Shown here one piece after another: positions 7,982 to 15,385 of a stretch of DNA of 64,000 bases. Numbering within the stretch: the first letter of the stretch is position 1; every line of letters starts with the position of its first letter. The position numbers and the translations under genes are program-made. The stretch comes from Knoellia subterranea KCTC 19937 (lineage in GTDB: Bacteria > Actinomycetota > Actinomycetes > Actinomycetales > Dermatophilaceae): assembly GCF_000768685.1 (NCBI RefSeq), contig NZ_AVPK01000007.1, forward strand, positions 62,001 through 126,000, written 5' to 3'. The notes under the pieces are model-generated. The model was not told the DNA's origin. It saw nothing but the letters and a program-made list of their open reading frames with translations, and did no database searches.

Positions 7982-8662
7982 TCAGGCCTTTCCGGGATTG
8001 GCGACGATGAGCATCTGACCAGCGAGGGGCTTGATGGGGGAGCGGAGGTACCACGGCACGACGAAGGTCAGCTTGGAACCCTTGGACTTCAGCGTGAGCG
8101 GCATGAACTTCGGGATGCTCTTCTCGATGCCCCACCCGAGCGAGACGAGGTAGTCCGACAACGACTGGTCGGTGAAGATCGCGACGTGCGTGTAGTCGTC
8201 GAAGTAGCGCCCGGGGTCCAGTCGGAAGTTCGGCTGCATGAGCATGAGGCGGCCGCCGGGGCGCAGGACGCGCTGCGCGTGGGCGAGCAGGGCGTCGGAC
8301 TGCGGGCGGTGGAGGTGCTCGAGCAGGTTGCTCGCGAAGACGACGTCGAAGGAGTTGTCGTCGAACCGGCTCAGGTCGGTGCTGTCACCGACGATGGCCT
8401 CGACGTGGTCGGCGGCCGCCTTCTCGACCGTGGCGTCGAGGTCCATCGCGACGACGCGGCGGGCCGTGATGTGGTTCGAGAAGTCGCACCATCCGGCGCC
8501 GAGTTCGAGCACGTCGCTGTCGGCCGGGACGAACCGGCTGAGGTAGGCGCAGAGGTGCTCCCAGACCTTGGCGCGGCTCGCGTCCTGCTTGAGTCGGGTC
8601 TCGAAGTAGCCGGGCGTGTAGACGCCGCTCGGGTTCTCCGCCGACGTGGGATCGGTCGACAT
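7982..8662 (-). CDS. Class I SAM-dependent methyltransferase
   Basis: This 226-residue protein has the SAM-binding motif I VLELGAGWCDF, the acidic residue ending motif II (VVAMDLDA), and ASNLLEHLHRP followed by LRPGGRLMLMQPN, all classical for Methyltransf_11-type enzymes. The operon partner is a DPM1-like glycosyltransferase, so sugar or lipid-linked sugar methylation is the likely role. ATG 8662 is preceded by CAGGAG at a slightly long spacing. ACTCTA at 8707-8712 reads as TAGAGT on the coding strand and may be its -10 element. Confidence 0.85.
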   Translation of the reverse strand: MSTDPTSAENPSGVYTPGYFETRLKQDASRAKVWEHLCAYLSRFVPADSDVLELGAGWCDFSNHITARRVVAMDLDATVEKAAADHVEAIVGDSTDLSRFDDNSFDVVFASNLLEHLHRPQSDALLAHAQRVLRPGGRLMLMQPNFRLDPGRYFDDYTHVAIFTDQSLSDYLVSLGWGIEKSIPKFMPLTLKSKGSKLTFVVPWYLRSPIKPLAGQMLIVANPGKA

Positions 8663-8774
8663 GTCTTTCGCGGACTCCTGCGGCCGGGTGCAAAGATGAC
8701 TGGGGGACTCTAACAGTCGCCCCGAGCCGAGTCCGGAAACGGCCTTCACCCCTCCGAACCACCCCAGGAGCCCA

Positions 8775-11039
8775 GTGCAGTCCCCGCGCAGCCCATTCGT
8801 GCCCGCCCTCGACGGCCCCGATGCGGAGCCTCGAGCGACCCGCGCCAACCTCGTTTCGGCGGCGGTCGTCGCCGCGGTCGGCTGCGTCTACATGGGGTAT
8901 GCCGTCCGCACCGGACTGCCGCTCGGCGACGCCGCGCGTGCGCTCGCGGCGATCGCGATCACCCAGGTGCTGCCCGGAGCCCTGCTCTGGCGTGCCGTGC
9001 GACCGCGCCGCGGCTGGCTGCTCGAGGACGTCGCCATGGGCTTCGCCCTCGGCATCGCCATCGCGGTGCCGACCCAGGTCGTGGCCGGGCTCCTCGGTCA
9101 GCGGTGGCCGGCCTTCGTGATCCCGCTCGCGGTGGCTGCCGTGTTGGTGGCTGTGCCGCGCACGCGTCGGCGGATCATGGCGGCGCAGTGGTCCCCGATG
9201 GCGTGGTGGCTCGCGCCTCTCGTGTCGCTCATCTCATTCTGGGCCCTGCGCCAGCTCGTCGCCTACTTCCGGACGAACCAGATCACGTGGACCGGGCTCG
9301 GCCGTCCGCACATCGACGCCTATCTCCACCAGGCGCTGGCGTCCCAGCTCCTCCACCGGGGGCCGACGAGCTGGCCCACGGTGGCCGGTGAGGACCTCGG
9401 CTACCACTGGTTCACCCACGCGTGGCTCGCCCATGTCACCGCGACGTCGGGTGCGGGTCTGGACCTCGTCCTCCTGCGGGTCATGCCCGCCCTCATGCCC
9501 CTCACCGTCGTCGTGTGCGTCGCGGTCGCCGCCCTGCGCCTCTCGCGGAGCTCGAAGGTGGCCCTGCTCGCGAGCGGTCTGGCGATGGTCGCGTCCGGCG
9601 GCAACCCGTTCGGCTACGCGAGCTTCGGACTGCCCCTCAACCCCGACTCGCCGACCCTCGCGCTCGGTGTGCCCACGCTGCTCGCACTGGTGGTCCTGCT
9701 CGCGCAACGGTGGAACGGGGAACTGTCGCGGACGGCATACGTCCTCGTTCCGTGGCTCTCGGTCATCGCGGCCGGCACCAAGGGTGCGACGTCGCCCCTC
9801 GTGGTCGCCGGTCTCGGACTCGCCGCGGTGGCCATGCTCCTGTGGAACCGCAGGCTGTTCGGCAAGGTTGTCGTCGACACGCTCGTCGTCGGCGGCGGCC
9901 TGATCTTCGCGCTCATCGTCGTCTTCCACGGCTCGAGCGCCGGGCTCGCCCTGGGCATCACGGACTCGTCGAAGCAGACCTACGTCCACGTGCTGCTCGG
10001 GTCGTTGCCGGGCCGTGAGCTCGTGCTCGCCGCAGCGGCCCTCGCCGTGATCAGCGGCCTGACTCGAGCCGCCCTGTCCTTCGCCCCGATGTTCGGTCGC
10101 GAGTCGCGACGGCAGCCACTCTCGTGGCTGCTCGCGGGTGGCTCCATCGCCGGAGCCGCCGCGGTCGGACTGTTCTCCCACCCGGGACAGAGCCAGTACT
10201 ACTTCCTCCTCACCGCCATCCCGCTCGCCGCGATCGGTTCGGCGATGGGAGCCCGCTCGATCGTGCACGCCCTCGGCCCGGACGCGGTCAGGCGACTGCT
10301 GCCGCTCGCCGTGGTGGCCGGTGGGCTCATCCACTTGGCACCGACCCGCCTCGTCGGTGAGCTCGGCGAGGGGACGTTCCAGACGTTCTGGCGGGCTCTC
10401 GCGGTTGCTGCCGTGCTCGTGGTCGCGACGGCGGCGGCTGGCTGGTTCCTTGGCGACCCAGGTCGTCGCCTCATGGCCAGTCTGGCGACCACCGCCACCG
10501 CGGCGCTCGCGGTGGGAGGTTTCGCGGCGATCAACACGGTGCGGGCACCGCTCTTCGCCGAGGTCAAACGGCCCGCCTCCCTCACGGAACGCCTGGCCAT
10601 CTCCCAGGACCAGCTCGACGCGGCCCGCTGGATCCGGGACCACTCGGATCCCGACGACCTTGTCATGACCAACCGCCACTGCACCGTGCCGCGCAAGCCA
10701 GTCGACGGCTGCGACAGCCGCCGCTGGGTCGTCACCGCGTTCAGCGAGCGCCAGTCGCTCGTCGAGGGTTGGACCGCGACACCGGAGGCGACGAAGCGTG
10801 CGCCACACGGGCGTGACTCGGTGACGGTGAACTACTGGAAGCCCGACATCCTCGAACTCAACGACGGGTTCATCGCGAACCCGACGGCAGAGGCGCAGCG
10901 GCGACTGTGGGACCTCGGCGTGCGCTGGGTCTATGTCGACAACCTGCAAGCACACGCCGACGACCTGGCCCCGTTCGCCGAGCGGGGCTTCGACTCCCCG
11001 GACGCGTCGGCCTGGAAGCTGCTCGAGCCGGGCCGCTGA
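8775..11039 (+). CDS. Large multi-pass membrane protein, GT-C glycosyltransferase-like
   Basis: This 754-residue protein has roughly 12-14 hydrophobic helices up to about residue 600 and a soluble C-terminal domain. The first large extracytoplasmic loop contains GRPHIDAYLHQALASQLL, resembling the catalytic acidic loop of GT-C enzymes that use polyprenyl-phosphate sugars. The C-terminal part (YWKPDILELN, WDLGVRWVYVDN) resembles the outer domain of related actinobacterial membrane proteins. It probably adds a sugar to a cell-wall polymer outside the membrane. GTG 8775 follows CAGGAG. The 13-base word occurs twice inside it (8897, 9728), encoding YAVR and RTAY. Its stop codon lies in the loop of a perfect 14-bp hairpin. 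Confidence 0.75.
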   Translation: MQSPRSPFVPALDGPDAEPRATRANLVSAAVVAAVGCVYMGYAVRTGLPLGDAARALAAIAITQVLPGALLWRAVRPRRGWLLEDVAMGFALGIAIAVPTQVVAGLLGQRWPAFVIPLAVAAVLVAVPRTRRRIMAAQWSPMAWWLAPLVSLISFWALRQLVAYFRTNQITWTGLGRPHIDAYLHQALASQLLHRGPTSWPTVAGEDLGYHWFTHAWLAHVTATSGAGLDLVLLRVMPALMPLTVVVCVAVAALRLSRSSKVALLASGLAMVASGGNPFGYASFGLPLNPDSPTLALGVPTLLALVVLLAQRWNGELSRTAYVLVPWLSVIAAGTKGATSPLVVAGLGLAAVAMLLWNRRLFGKVVVDTLVVGGGLIFALIVVFHGSSAGLALGITDSSKQTYVHVLLGSLPGRELVLAAAALAVISGLTRAALSFAPMFGRESRRQPLSWLLAGGSIAGAAAVGLFSHPGQSQYYFLLTAIPLAAIGSAMGARSIVHALGPDAVRRLLPLAVVAGGLIHLAPTRLVGELGEGTFQTFWRALAVAAVLVVATAAAGWFLGDPGRRLMASLATTATAALAVGGFAAINTVRAPLFAEVKRPASLTERLAISQDQLDAARWIRDHSDPDDLVMTNRHCTVPRKPVDGCDSRRWVVTAFSERQSLVEGWTATPEATKRAPHGRDSVTVNYWKPDILELNDGFIANPTAEAQRRLWDLGVRWVYVDNLQAHADDLAPFAERGFDSPDASAWKLLEPGR
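8897..8909 (+). repeat. 13-base iterated word, copy 1
   Basis: Exact GTATGCCGTCCGC inside the membrane-protein gene, where it encodes Tyr-Ala-Val-Arg. Confidence 0.9.
9728..9740 (-). repeat. 13-base iterated word, copy 2
   Basis: Exact reverse-complement copy inside the same membrane-protein gene, where the plus strand reads Arg-Thr-Ala-Tyr. Confidence 0.9.
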
Positions 11040-11054
11040 GGGCCCGGCTCGAGC
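11021..11054. terminator. Perfect 14-bp hairpin between convergent genes
   Basis: GCTCGAGCCGGGCC (11021-11034) and GGCCCGGCTCGAGC (11041-11054) are perfect complements around a 6-base loop, GCTGAG, which holds the TGA stop of the upstream gene. It sits 29 bases past the end of scoB on the other strand, so it can serve as a shared bidirectional terminator. No T-run follows, as is usual in this genome type. Confidence 0.75.
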
Positions 11055-11083
11055 GGGCCGTCACGGGCCCGGGTTGGTGGTCG

Positions 11084-11719
11084 TCAGAGCGCGAACGTCA
11101 GCTGCGGTCCGGTCTTCTCGCGCAGCTCGTCCTCGGTGACGCCGGGGGCGAGCTCGCGCACGACGAGGCCGTCCTCGGTGACGTCGATGACGGCGAGGTC
11201 GGTGATGATGCGCTGCACGACCCCGAGGCCGGTGATGGGCAGGTCGCACTCGTCGACGATCTTGTGGCTGCCGTCCTTGGCGACGTGCTCCATGAGGACG
11301 ATGACCTTCTTGGCGCCGTGGACGAGGTCCATCGCGCCGCCCATGCCCTTGACCATCTTGCCGGGGATCATCCAGTTGGCGATGTCGCCGGAGCGTGACA
11401 CCTGCATGGCGCCGAGGATCGCGGCGTCGACCTTGCCGCCACGGATCATGCCGAAGCTCGTCGCGCTGTCGAAGTAGCTCGCGCCGCGCCGCGTCGTCAC
11501 GGTCTCCTTGCCGGCGTTGATGAGGTCGGGGTCGACGGCGTCGTCGGTCGGGTACGCACCGACACCGAGGATGCCGTTCTCCGACTGGAGGACGATCTCG
11601 ACGTCGTCGGGGACGTGGTTCGGCACAAGCGTCGGCAGGCCGATGCCGAGGTTGACGTAGGAACCATCGGTGAGCTCGGAGGCCGCGCGGGCGGCCATCT
11701 CGTCGCGGGTCAGTGCCAT
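11084..11719 (-). CDS. scoB: 3-oxoacid CoA-transferase subunit B
   Basis: This 211-residue beta subunit carries the active-site glutamate in [11 protein letters not shown] (Glu47), which forms the enzyme-CoA thioester in family I CoA-transferases. Other family blocks are [10 protein letters not shown] and [15 protein letters not shown]. With the alpha subunit it transfers CoA from succinyl-CoA to acetoacetate or a related 3-oxoacid, allowing ketone-body or branched-chain degradation products to enter metabolism. Its ATG lies one base after the scoA stop (TGA C ATG), so the subunits are made together. Length is normal for the family. Confidence 0.93.
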   Translation of the reverse strand: MALTRDEMAARAASELTDGSYVNLGIGLPTLVPNHVPDDVEIVLQSENGILGVGAYPTDDAVDPDLINAGKETVTTRRGASYFDSATSFGMIRGGKVDAAILGAMQVSRSGDIANWMIPGKMVKGMGGAMDLVHGAKKVIVLMEHVAKDGSHKIVDECDLPITGLGVVQRIITDLAVIDVTEDGLVVRELAPGVTEDELREKTGPQLTFAL

Positions 11720-11720
11720 G

Positions 11721-12497
11721 TCAGGCCCCCTTCTCAGTGATCGTTCGCTTCTCGATGCGCTTCTCTTGCGCCTGCTCGGTGGTGAGCGGCACGACCCGCT
11801 GGACATAGATGCCGGGCAGGTGGATCTCGTCGGGGTCGAGCTCGCCCGGCTCGACGAGCTCCTCGACCTCGGCGATCGTGATGCGGCCGGACATGGCGCA
11901 GAGCGGGTTGAAGTTGCGCGAGGACTTGTTGAAGACGAGGTTGCCGTGGCGGTCACCCTTGGCGGCGCGCACGAGGCCGAAGTCGGCGGCGATGCCTTCC
12001 TCGAGGACGAACGTCCGCTCCTCGCCGCCGAGGCTGAAGACACGCGTCTCCTTGGGAGGTGAGGCGACAGCGACACTGCCGTCACCGGCATACCGCCAGG
12101 GCAGTCCGCCATCGGCGACCTGGCTGCCGACGCCGGTCGGCGTGAAGAACGCGGCGATGCCGGCGCCGCCGGCGCGCAGGCGCTCGGCGAGGGTGCCCTG
12201 GGGCGTGAGCTCGACCTCGAGTTCGCCCTCGAGGTACTGGCGCGCGAACTCCTTGTTCTCGCCGACGTAGGAACTCACCATGCGACGGATCTGCTTCGCG
12301 CCGAGGAGGATGCCGAGGCCCCAGTCGTCGACGCCACAGTTGTTGGAGAAGACCTCGAGGTCACGCACCCCCTTCGCGTGCAGTTCGGCGATGAGAACAC
12401 TGGGGATGCCGCAGAGCCCGAATCCACCGACGGCCAGGCTGGCACCGTCCGTGATGTCCTCGAGGGCTGCGGAAGCAGAGGAGACGACCTTGTCCAT
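11721..12497 (-). CDS. scoA: 3-oxoacid CoA-transferase subunit A
   Basis: This 258-residue alpha subunit has the glycine-rich oxyanion region [10 protein letters not shown] and the [15 protein letters not shown] block, which together identify succinyl-CoA:3-ketoacid CoA-transferase alpha chains. ATG 12497 is chosen because family similarity begins MDKVVSSAS and because a TAGAGT hexamer lies exactly 7 bases upstream, the geometry of a leaderless transcript. A dyad GTGACT-CT-AGTCAC covers that hexamer and may be an operator. It is the first gene of a two-gene operon with scoB. Confidence 0.93.
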   Translation of the reverse strand: MDKVVSSASAALEDITDGASLAVGGFGLCGIPSVLIAELHAKGVRDLEVFSNNCGVDDWGLGILLGAKQIRRMVSSYVGENKEFARQYLEGELEVELTPQGTLAERLRAGGAGIAAFFTPTGVGSQVADGGLPWRYAGDGSVAVASPPKETRVFSLGGEERTFVLEEGIAADFGLVRAAKGDRHGNLVFNKSSRNFNPLCAMSGRITIAEVEELVEPGELDPDEIHLPGIYVQRVVPLTTEQAQEKRIEKRTITEKGA

Positions 12498-12805
12498 GGC
12501 CGTGACTCTAGTCACCCCTGTGATGGGCTCCGATGTGGTGGGGGGCCAGTGCTCGGCCGGGCCTATGGGTCGTGGGACGGGGCGACGGGCGATGCCGAAG
12601 AATTTGCGGAGTTTGGGACACATTGACGGAAGAACCGTCTCCGTGTGCGGGGGTGTGCGAAGTACATCCGTGTAATTCACCCCGATCCACTTGCGAAACG
12701 TGTGTGACTAGTGGGACAACTGTGAAGCCATCGTGTCTGATGTGACGTCTGGGACGGCGCATCCGGCACTCCGCCACTCACTCCGCTGCCCCTGAGGAGC
12801 TTTCG
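12498..12805. other. Intergenic region between scoA and the peptidoglycan hydrolase
   Basis: About 300 bases with no gene between divergent transcription units. The scoA side holds the TAGAGT/dyad promoter. The middle (about 12600-12740) is less GC-rich than its surroundings, and a GAGGAG ribosome-binding site at 12794-12799 serves the TTG start at 12806. Its length would suit a regulated leader for a cell-wall hydrolase, but I could not recognise a riboswitch (including the ydaO/c-di-AMP type) by eye. Confidence 0.5.
12502..12515. promoter_or_regulatory. scoA leaderless promoter with operator-like dyad
   Basis: GTGACT-CT-AGTCAC is a 6+6 inverted repeat. On the minus strand it contains TAGAGT (complement of 12505-12510), a -10 hexamer 7 bases from the scoA ATG. 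A repressor bound here would block initiation directly. Confidence 0.5.
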
Positions 12806-14605
12806 TTGACGCGCGCTCACCTGCCTGCCACGTCGACCCGAGGACCCCGTCGCGCCCTCGGTGCCGTCACCGTCACTCTCCTGTCGGTCCCGCTCGCGTC
12901 CGCCGCGTTCGCCGCGACCATCCCGCCGCCGCCGACCAAGCCGCTGCCGGACGAGCTCGACATCGCGCCGAGGTACCAGGAGGGCTACCGCTGCCTCAGC
13001 GGCGACCTGCCCGGACCGACGGCGTTCGCGAAGCTCCTCAACGACCACTACGGGCGGCACGTCTACGGCATCAACCGCACCTGCGCGGCCGAGCACGGTG
13101 AGGGTCGCGCCCTCGACTGGATGATCAATGCCTACTCGGCCGATGGACTGGCGCTGGGCAACGCCATCACCCGGTGGCTCGCGGCTCCCGACTCGCAGGG
13201 GCGACCGGGCGCGATGGCTCGCCGTTTCGGCATCAACTACATCATCTGGAACCGCCAGATGTGGCGCGCCTACGACCCGGGTCGCGGGTGGGCGCCCTAT
13301 TCGGGCGTCTCGCCACACACCGACCACATCCACATCTCGTTCACGTGGGACGGCGCCTACCAGCGCACGTCGTGGTGGACCGGCAAGGCGCTGACCTCGG
13401 TCCAGCTCACCGGCCCGATCTCCGGTGCCACGGTGCCGGTCGTCACGACGACCCCGACCATGACGGCCAGCGGCTACCCGCTGCTCAAGCGCGGCGACAC
13501 CCACAAGGACCTGATGATCGCGCAGAAGGCCTTCGGCATCACCCAGGACGGTCAGTTCGGGCCGGGCACGGAGGCAGCCGTCGCCTCGTGGCAGTCGCGC
13601 AACGGTGTGCCGGTCACCAAGCAGCTCGACAATGCGACCTGGACCAAGCTCGTCGCGGTCGGTCTCGTCCCGTCGCGCAACACGACCGGCGGGACGACCC
13701 CCGGGCCGCTCACGGACTACGTCAACACCGTCCTCAAGCGTGGCTCCACCGGTCCGGCCGTCGTGGCCCTCCAGAAGGCTCTGGGCATCACCGCCGACGG
13801 GTCGTTCGGTCCGGCAACCGAGACGAAGGTCAAGGCCTACCAGTCGTCCAAGGGCATCTCGCCGACCGGCGTCGTCGCGACCTCGACGTGGCAGGCACTC
13901 ATCGGTACGACCACCACGCCGACGACTTCACCCCTGTCGGCCTACAAGGACCTCGTCCTGCGCCGCGGCTCGACGGGCGCTCCCGTGGTGGCGCTCCAGA
14001 AGGCTCTGGGCATCACCGCCGACGGGTCGTTCGGTCCGGCCACGGAGTCGAAGGTCAAGGCCTACCAGTCCTCCAAGGGCATCTCGCCGACCGGCGTGGT
14101 GGCCTCGCAGACCTGGGCCGCCCTCATGGGCCAGACGTCGACCGGGACGGTCACGCCGCCCCCGGCAACCGTCACGTCGACCGAGTTCACGACCTACAAG
14201 TCGACCGTCCTCCAGGTCGGTTCCAAGGGCACGGCGGTCAAGGTCCTCCAGGCGGGCATCGGTGGGCTGGCCGTTGACGGGTCGTTCGGTCAGTTGACCG
14301 CGGCCCGGGTCAAGGCCTTCCAGCAGTCCGTCGGCGTCAAGGCCACCGGGATCGTCGACCGGGCCACGTGGGACAAGGTGGAACTGCACGTCCACCCGCT
14401 CCTGCCCTACTGGGGCACGGTCGCCAAGCGCGGCTCGACCGGCACGAACGTCAAGGCGCTTCAGCAGGCCCTGCGGATCACGGCCGACGGGTCCTTCGGT
14501 CCGGGCACCGAAGCCGCCGTCAAGGCAGCCCAGAGCCGGGCCAAGCTCGCCTCCACCGGCGTGGTGGCCACCCTCACCTGGCAGGCCATCGAGAAGCAGA
14601 CCTGA
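12806..14605 (+). CDS. Secreted peptidoglycan hydrolase with five PG-binding repeats
   Basis: This 599-residue protein opens with a basic segment, a hydrophobic helix and an ASAAFAAT signal-peptide cleavage region. Residues about 45-195 form a catalytic domain with HGEGRALDW and HTDHIHIS, a zinc-ligand pattern like LAS-type carboxypeptidases and the C-terminal domain of ARB_07466-type hydrolases. Five PG_binding_1 repeats follow, each with the LKRGSTGxxVxxLQ...DGSFGPxTE core. Repeats 2 and 3 are almost identical even at DNA level. Start TTG 12806 has a well-spaced GAGGAG; no better ATG or GTG exists upstream. It probably trims cell-wall peptides during growth or division. Confidence 0.87.
   Translation: MTRAHLPATSTRGPRRALGAVTVTLLSVPLASAAFAATIPPPPTKPLPDELDIAPRYQEGYRCLSGDLPGPTAFAKLLNDHYGRHVYGINRTCAAEHGEGRALDWMINAYSADGLALGNAITRWLAAPDSQGRPGAMARRFGINYIIWNRQMWRAYDPGRGWAPYSGVSPHTDHIHISFTWDGAYQRTSWWTGKALTSVQLTGPISGATVPVVTTTPTMTASGYPLLKRGDTHKDLMIAQKAFGITQDGQFGPGTEAAVASWQSRNGVPVTKQLDNATWTKLVAVGLVPSRNTTGGTTPGPLTDYVNTVLKRGSTGPAVVALQKALGITADGSFGPATETKVKAYQSSKGISPTGVVATSTWQALIGTTTTPTTSPLSAYKDLVLRRGSTGAPVVALQKALGITADGSFGPATESKVKAYQSSKGISPTGVVASQTWAALMGQTSTGTVTPPPATVTSTEFTTYKSTVLQVGSKGTAVKVLQAGIGGLAVDGSFGQLTAARVKAFQQSVGVKATGIVDRATWDKVELHVHPLLPYWGTVAKRGSTGTNVKALQQALRITADGSFGPGTEAAVKAAQSRAKLASTGVVATLTWQAIEKQT
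13764..14115 (+). repeat. 225-bp tandem DNA repeat within the PG-binding domains
   Basis: The block at 13764-13890 recurs at 13989-14115 (offset 225 bases, 75 codons) with only a handful of substitutions, spanning the core of PG-binding repeats 2 and 3. Repeats 1, 4 and 5 are much more diverged in DNA, so this pair reflects a recent duplication or ongoing gene conversion. Confidence 0.85.
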
Positions 14606-14616
14606 CGCCGGTCAGG
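14601..14616. terminator. Short hairpin over convergent stop codons
   Basis: CCTGAC (14601-14606) pairs with GTCAGG (14611-14616) around GCCG. Each arm contains the stop codon of one convergent gene (14605 on plus, 14612 on minus). It is a weak but well-placed bidirectional terminator candidate. Confidence 0.45.
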
Positions 14617-15349
14617 GCGCACCCACCGCGCCCTCGACGCGGGAACGCTCCTCGAGAACGTTCGCCGGCGCCTCGCCGCGACTGAGCACGACCGAGCCGT
14701 CTGCCGCCCACAGGGCGAGGCAGGCGACGAGGAAGTCGGCCGTGCTCGTCGTGGTGAGGTGTCGGCGTTCGGTTGAGTTCGCCTGCGGTGCAGCCGAATT
14801 CACCACATCGGCGTATGCCGTCCGCTCACCATCGATGAGGAGTGCCGGGTCGTCGTCGGCCGGCTCCTCCCACGCGTCGAACTGGTCGCCGTGGGTGCTG
14901 AGCTCCTTGGCCTCGTCCATGACGCCCGGCGGCACGGGAACCAGTGCGGCCCGGGCGAGGCCGGCGAGGGTGACGAGGATGGCGGCGGTGCCGTCGGCCG
15001 TGGCGGCGGCAGCGGCGTCGGGATCGGTGGTCACGAGCAGATCCACGTCCTGCGTAGCGCGGCCCGTGCTCACCGTGCTGACCGCACCGCCCACGCTCCA
15101 CGTCGCGAACGCCCAATAGGCCGTGCGCCAGTGCGGTGGCAGGTCGAGGTGGACCACGGAGCCGGGCGCGATGTCGAACTCGTCCTGGAGGGCGTTGGCG
15201 GCCTTGCTCACCCAGTTGGAGAACACGCGGGCGGACAACTCGATGCGTTCGCCGCGGGTCGGTCCGTCGGTGTCGTCATAGGTGGTGATGCGCGGCTTCG
15301 CCGAGTCGGAGCGAAGCATCTGCTGGAGGACGTCGGCGGGTCTGGTCAC
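14612..15349 (-). CDS. TIGR03089 family protein (actinobacterial, AMP-ligase-like fragment)
   Basis: This 245-residue protein matches the actinobacterial TIGR03089 group (equivalent of Mycobacterium Rv3268): VLQQMLRSDSAKPRITTYDD at the start, then GAVVHLDLPPHWRTAYW-like and STVSTGRATQDVDLL-like segments. It resembles the N-terminal part of acyl-CoA ligases but lacks the ATP-binding TSGSTG motif, so catalysis is doubtful. GTG 15349 has a TAGGCT hexamer (complement of 15356-15361) 6 bases upstream, a leaderless arrangement. The 13-base word at 14813 encodes ERTAY here. Function is unknown; in related genomes it lies near cell-wall polymer genes. Confidence 0.8.
   Translation of the reverse strand: MTRPADVLQQMLRSDSAKPRITTYDDTDGPTRGERIELSARVFSNWVSKAANALQDEFDIAPGSVVHLDLPPHWRTAYWAFATWSVGGAVSTVSTGRATQDVDLLVTTDPDAAAAATADGTAAILVTLAGLARAALVPVPPGVMDEAKELSTHGDQFDAWEEPADDDPALLIDGERTAYADVVNSAAPQANSTERRHLTTTSTADFLVACLALWAADGSVVLSRGEAPANVLEERSRVEGAVGAP
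14813..14825 (+). repeat. 13-base iterated word, copy 3
   Basis: Exact GTATGCCGTCCGC; the minus-strand gene reads through it as Arg-Thr-Ala-Tyr. Confidence 0.9.
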
Positions 15350-15355
15350 GGGATC

Positions 15356-15377
15356 AGCCTAGGCACCCCGATAGCGT
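15356..15377. promoter_or_regulatory. Divergent leaderless promoters
   Basis: Within a 36-base gap two opposed -10 hexamers face outward: TAGGCT on minus (15356-15361), 6 bases before GTG 15349, and TAGCGT on plus (15372-15377), 8 bases before ATG 15386. Neither gene has room for a ribosome-binding site of its own. Confidence 0.6.
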
Positions 15378-15385
15378 TGGCGACC

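Noticed and set aside
9234-10955. Long open frame antisense to the 754-residue membrane protein
   Set aside because: Antisense shadow: the composition is Arg/Asp/Glu/Gly-rich without family similarity, caused by GC-rich codons. Similar shadows at 669-1745, 37372-39180 and 39194-40771 were dropped for the same reason.
12500-12805. Possible c-di-AMP (ydaO) riboswitch upstream of the wall hydrolase
   Set aside because: The context is right, but I could not align the conserved ydaO blocks by eye. A covariance-model search of 12498-12805 would settle it.
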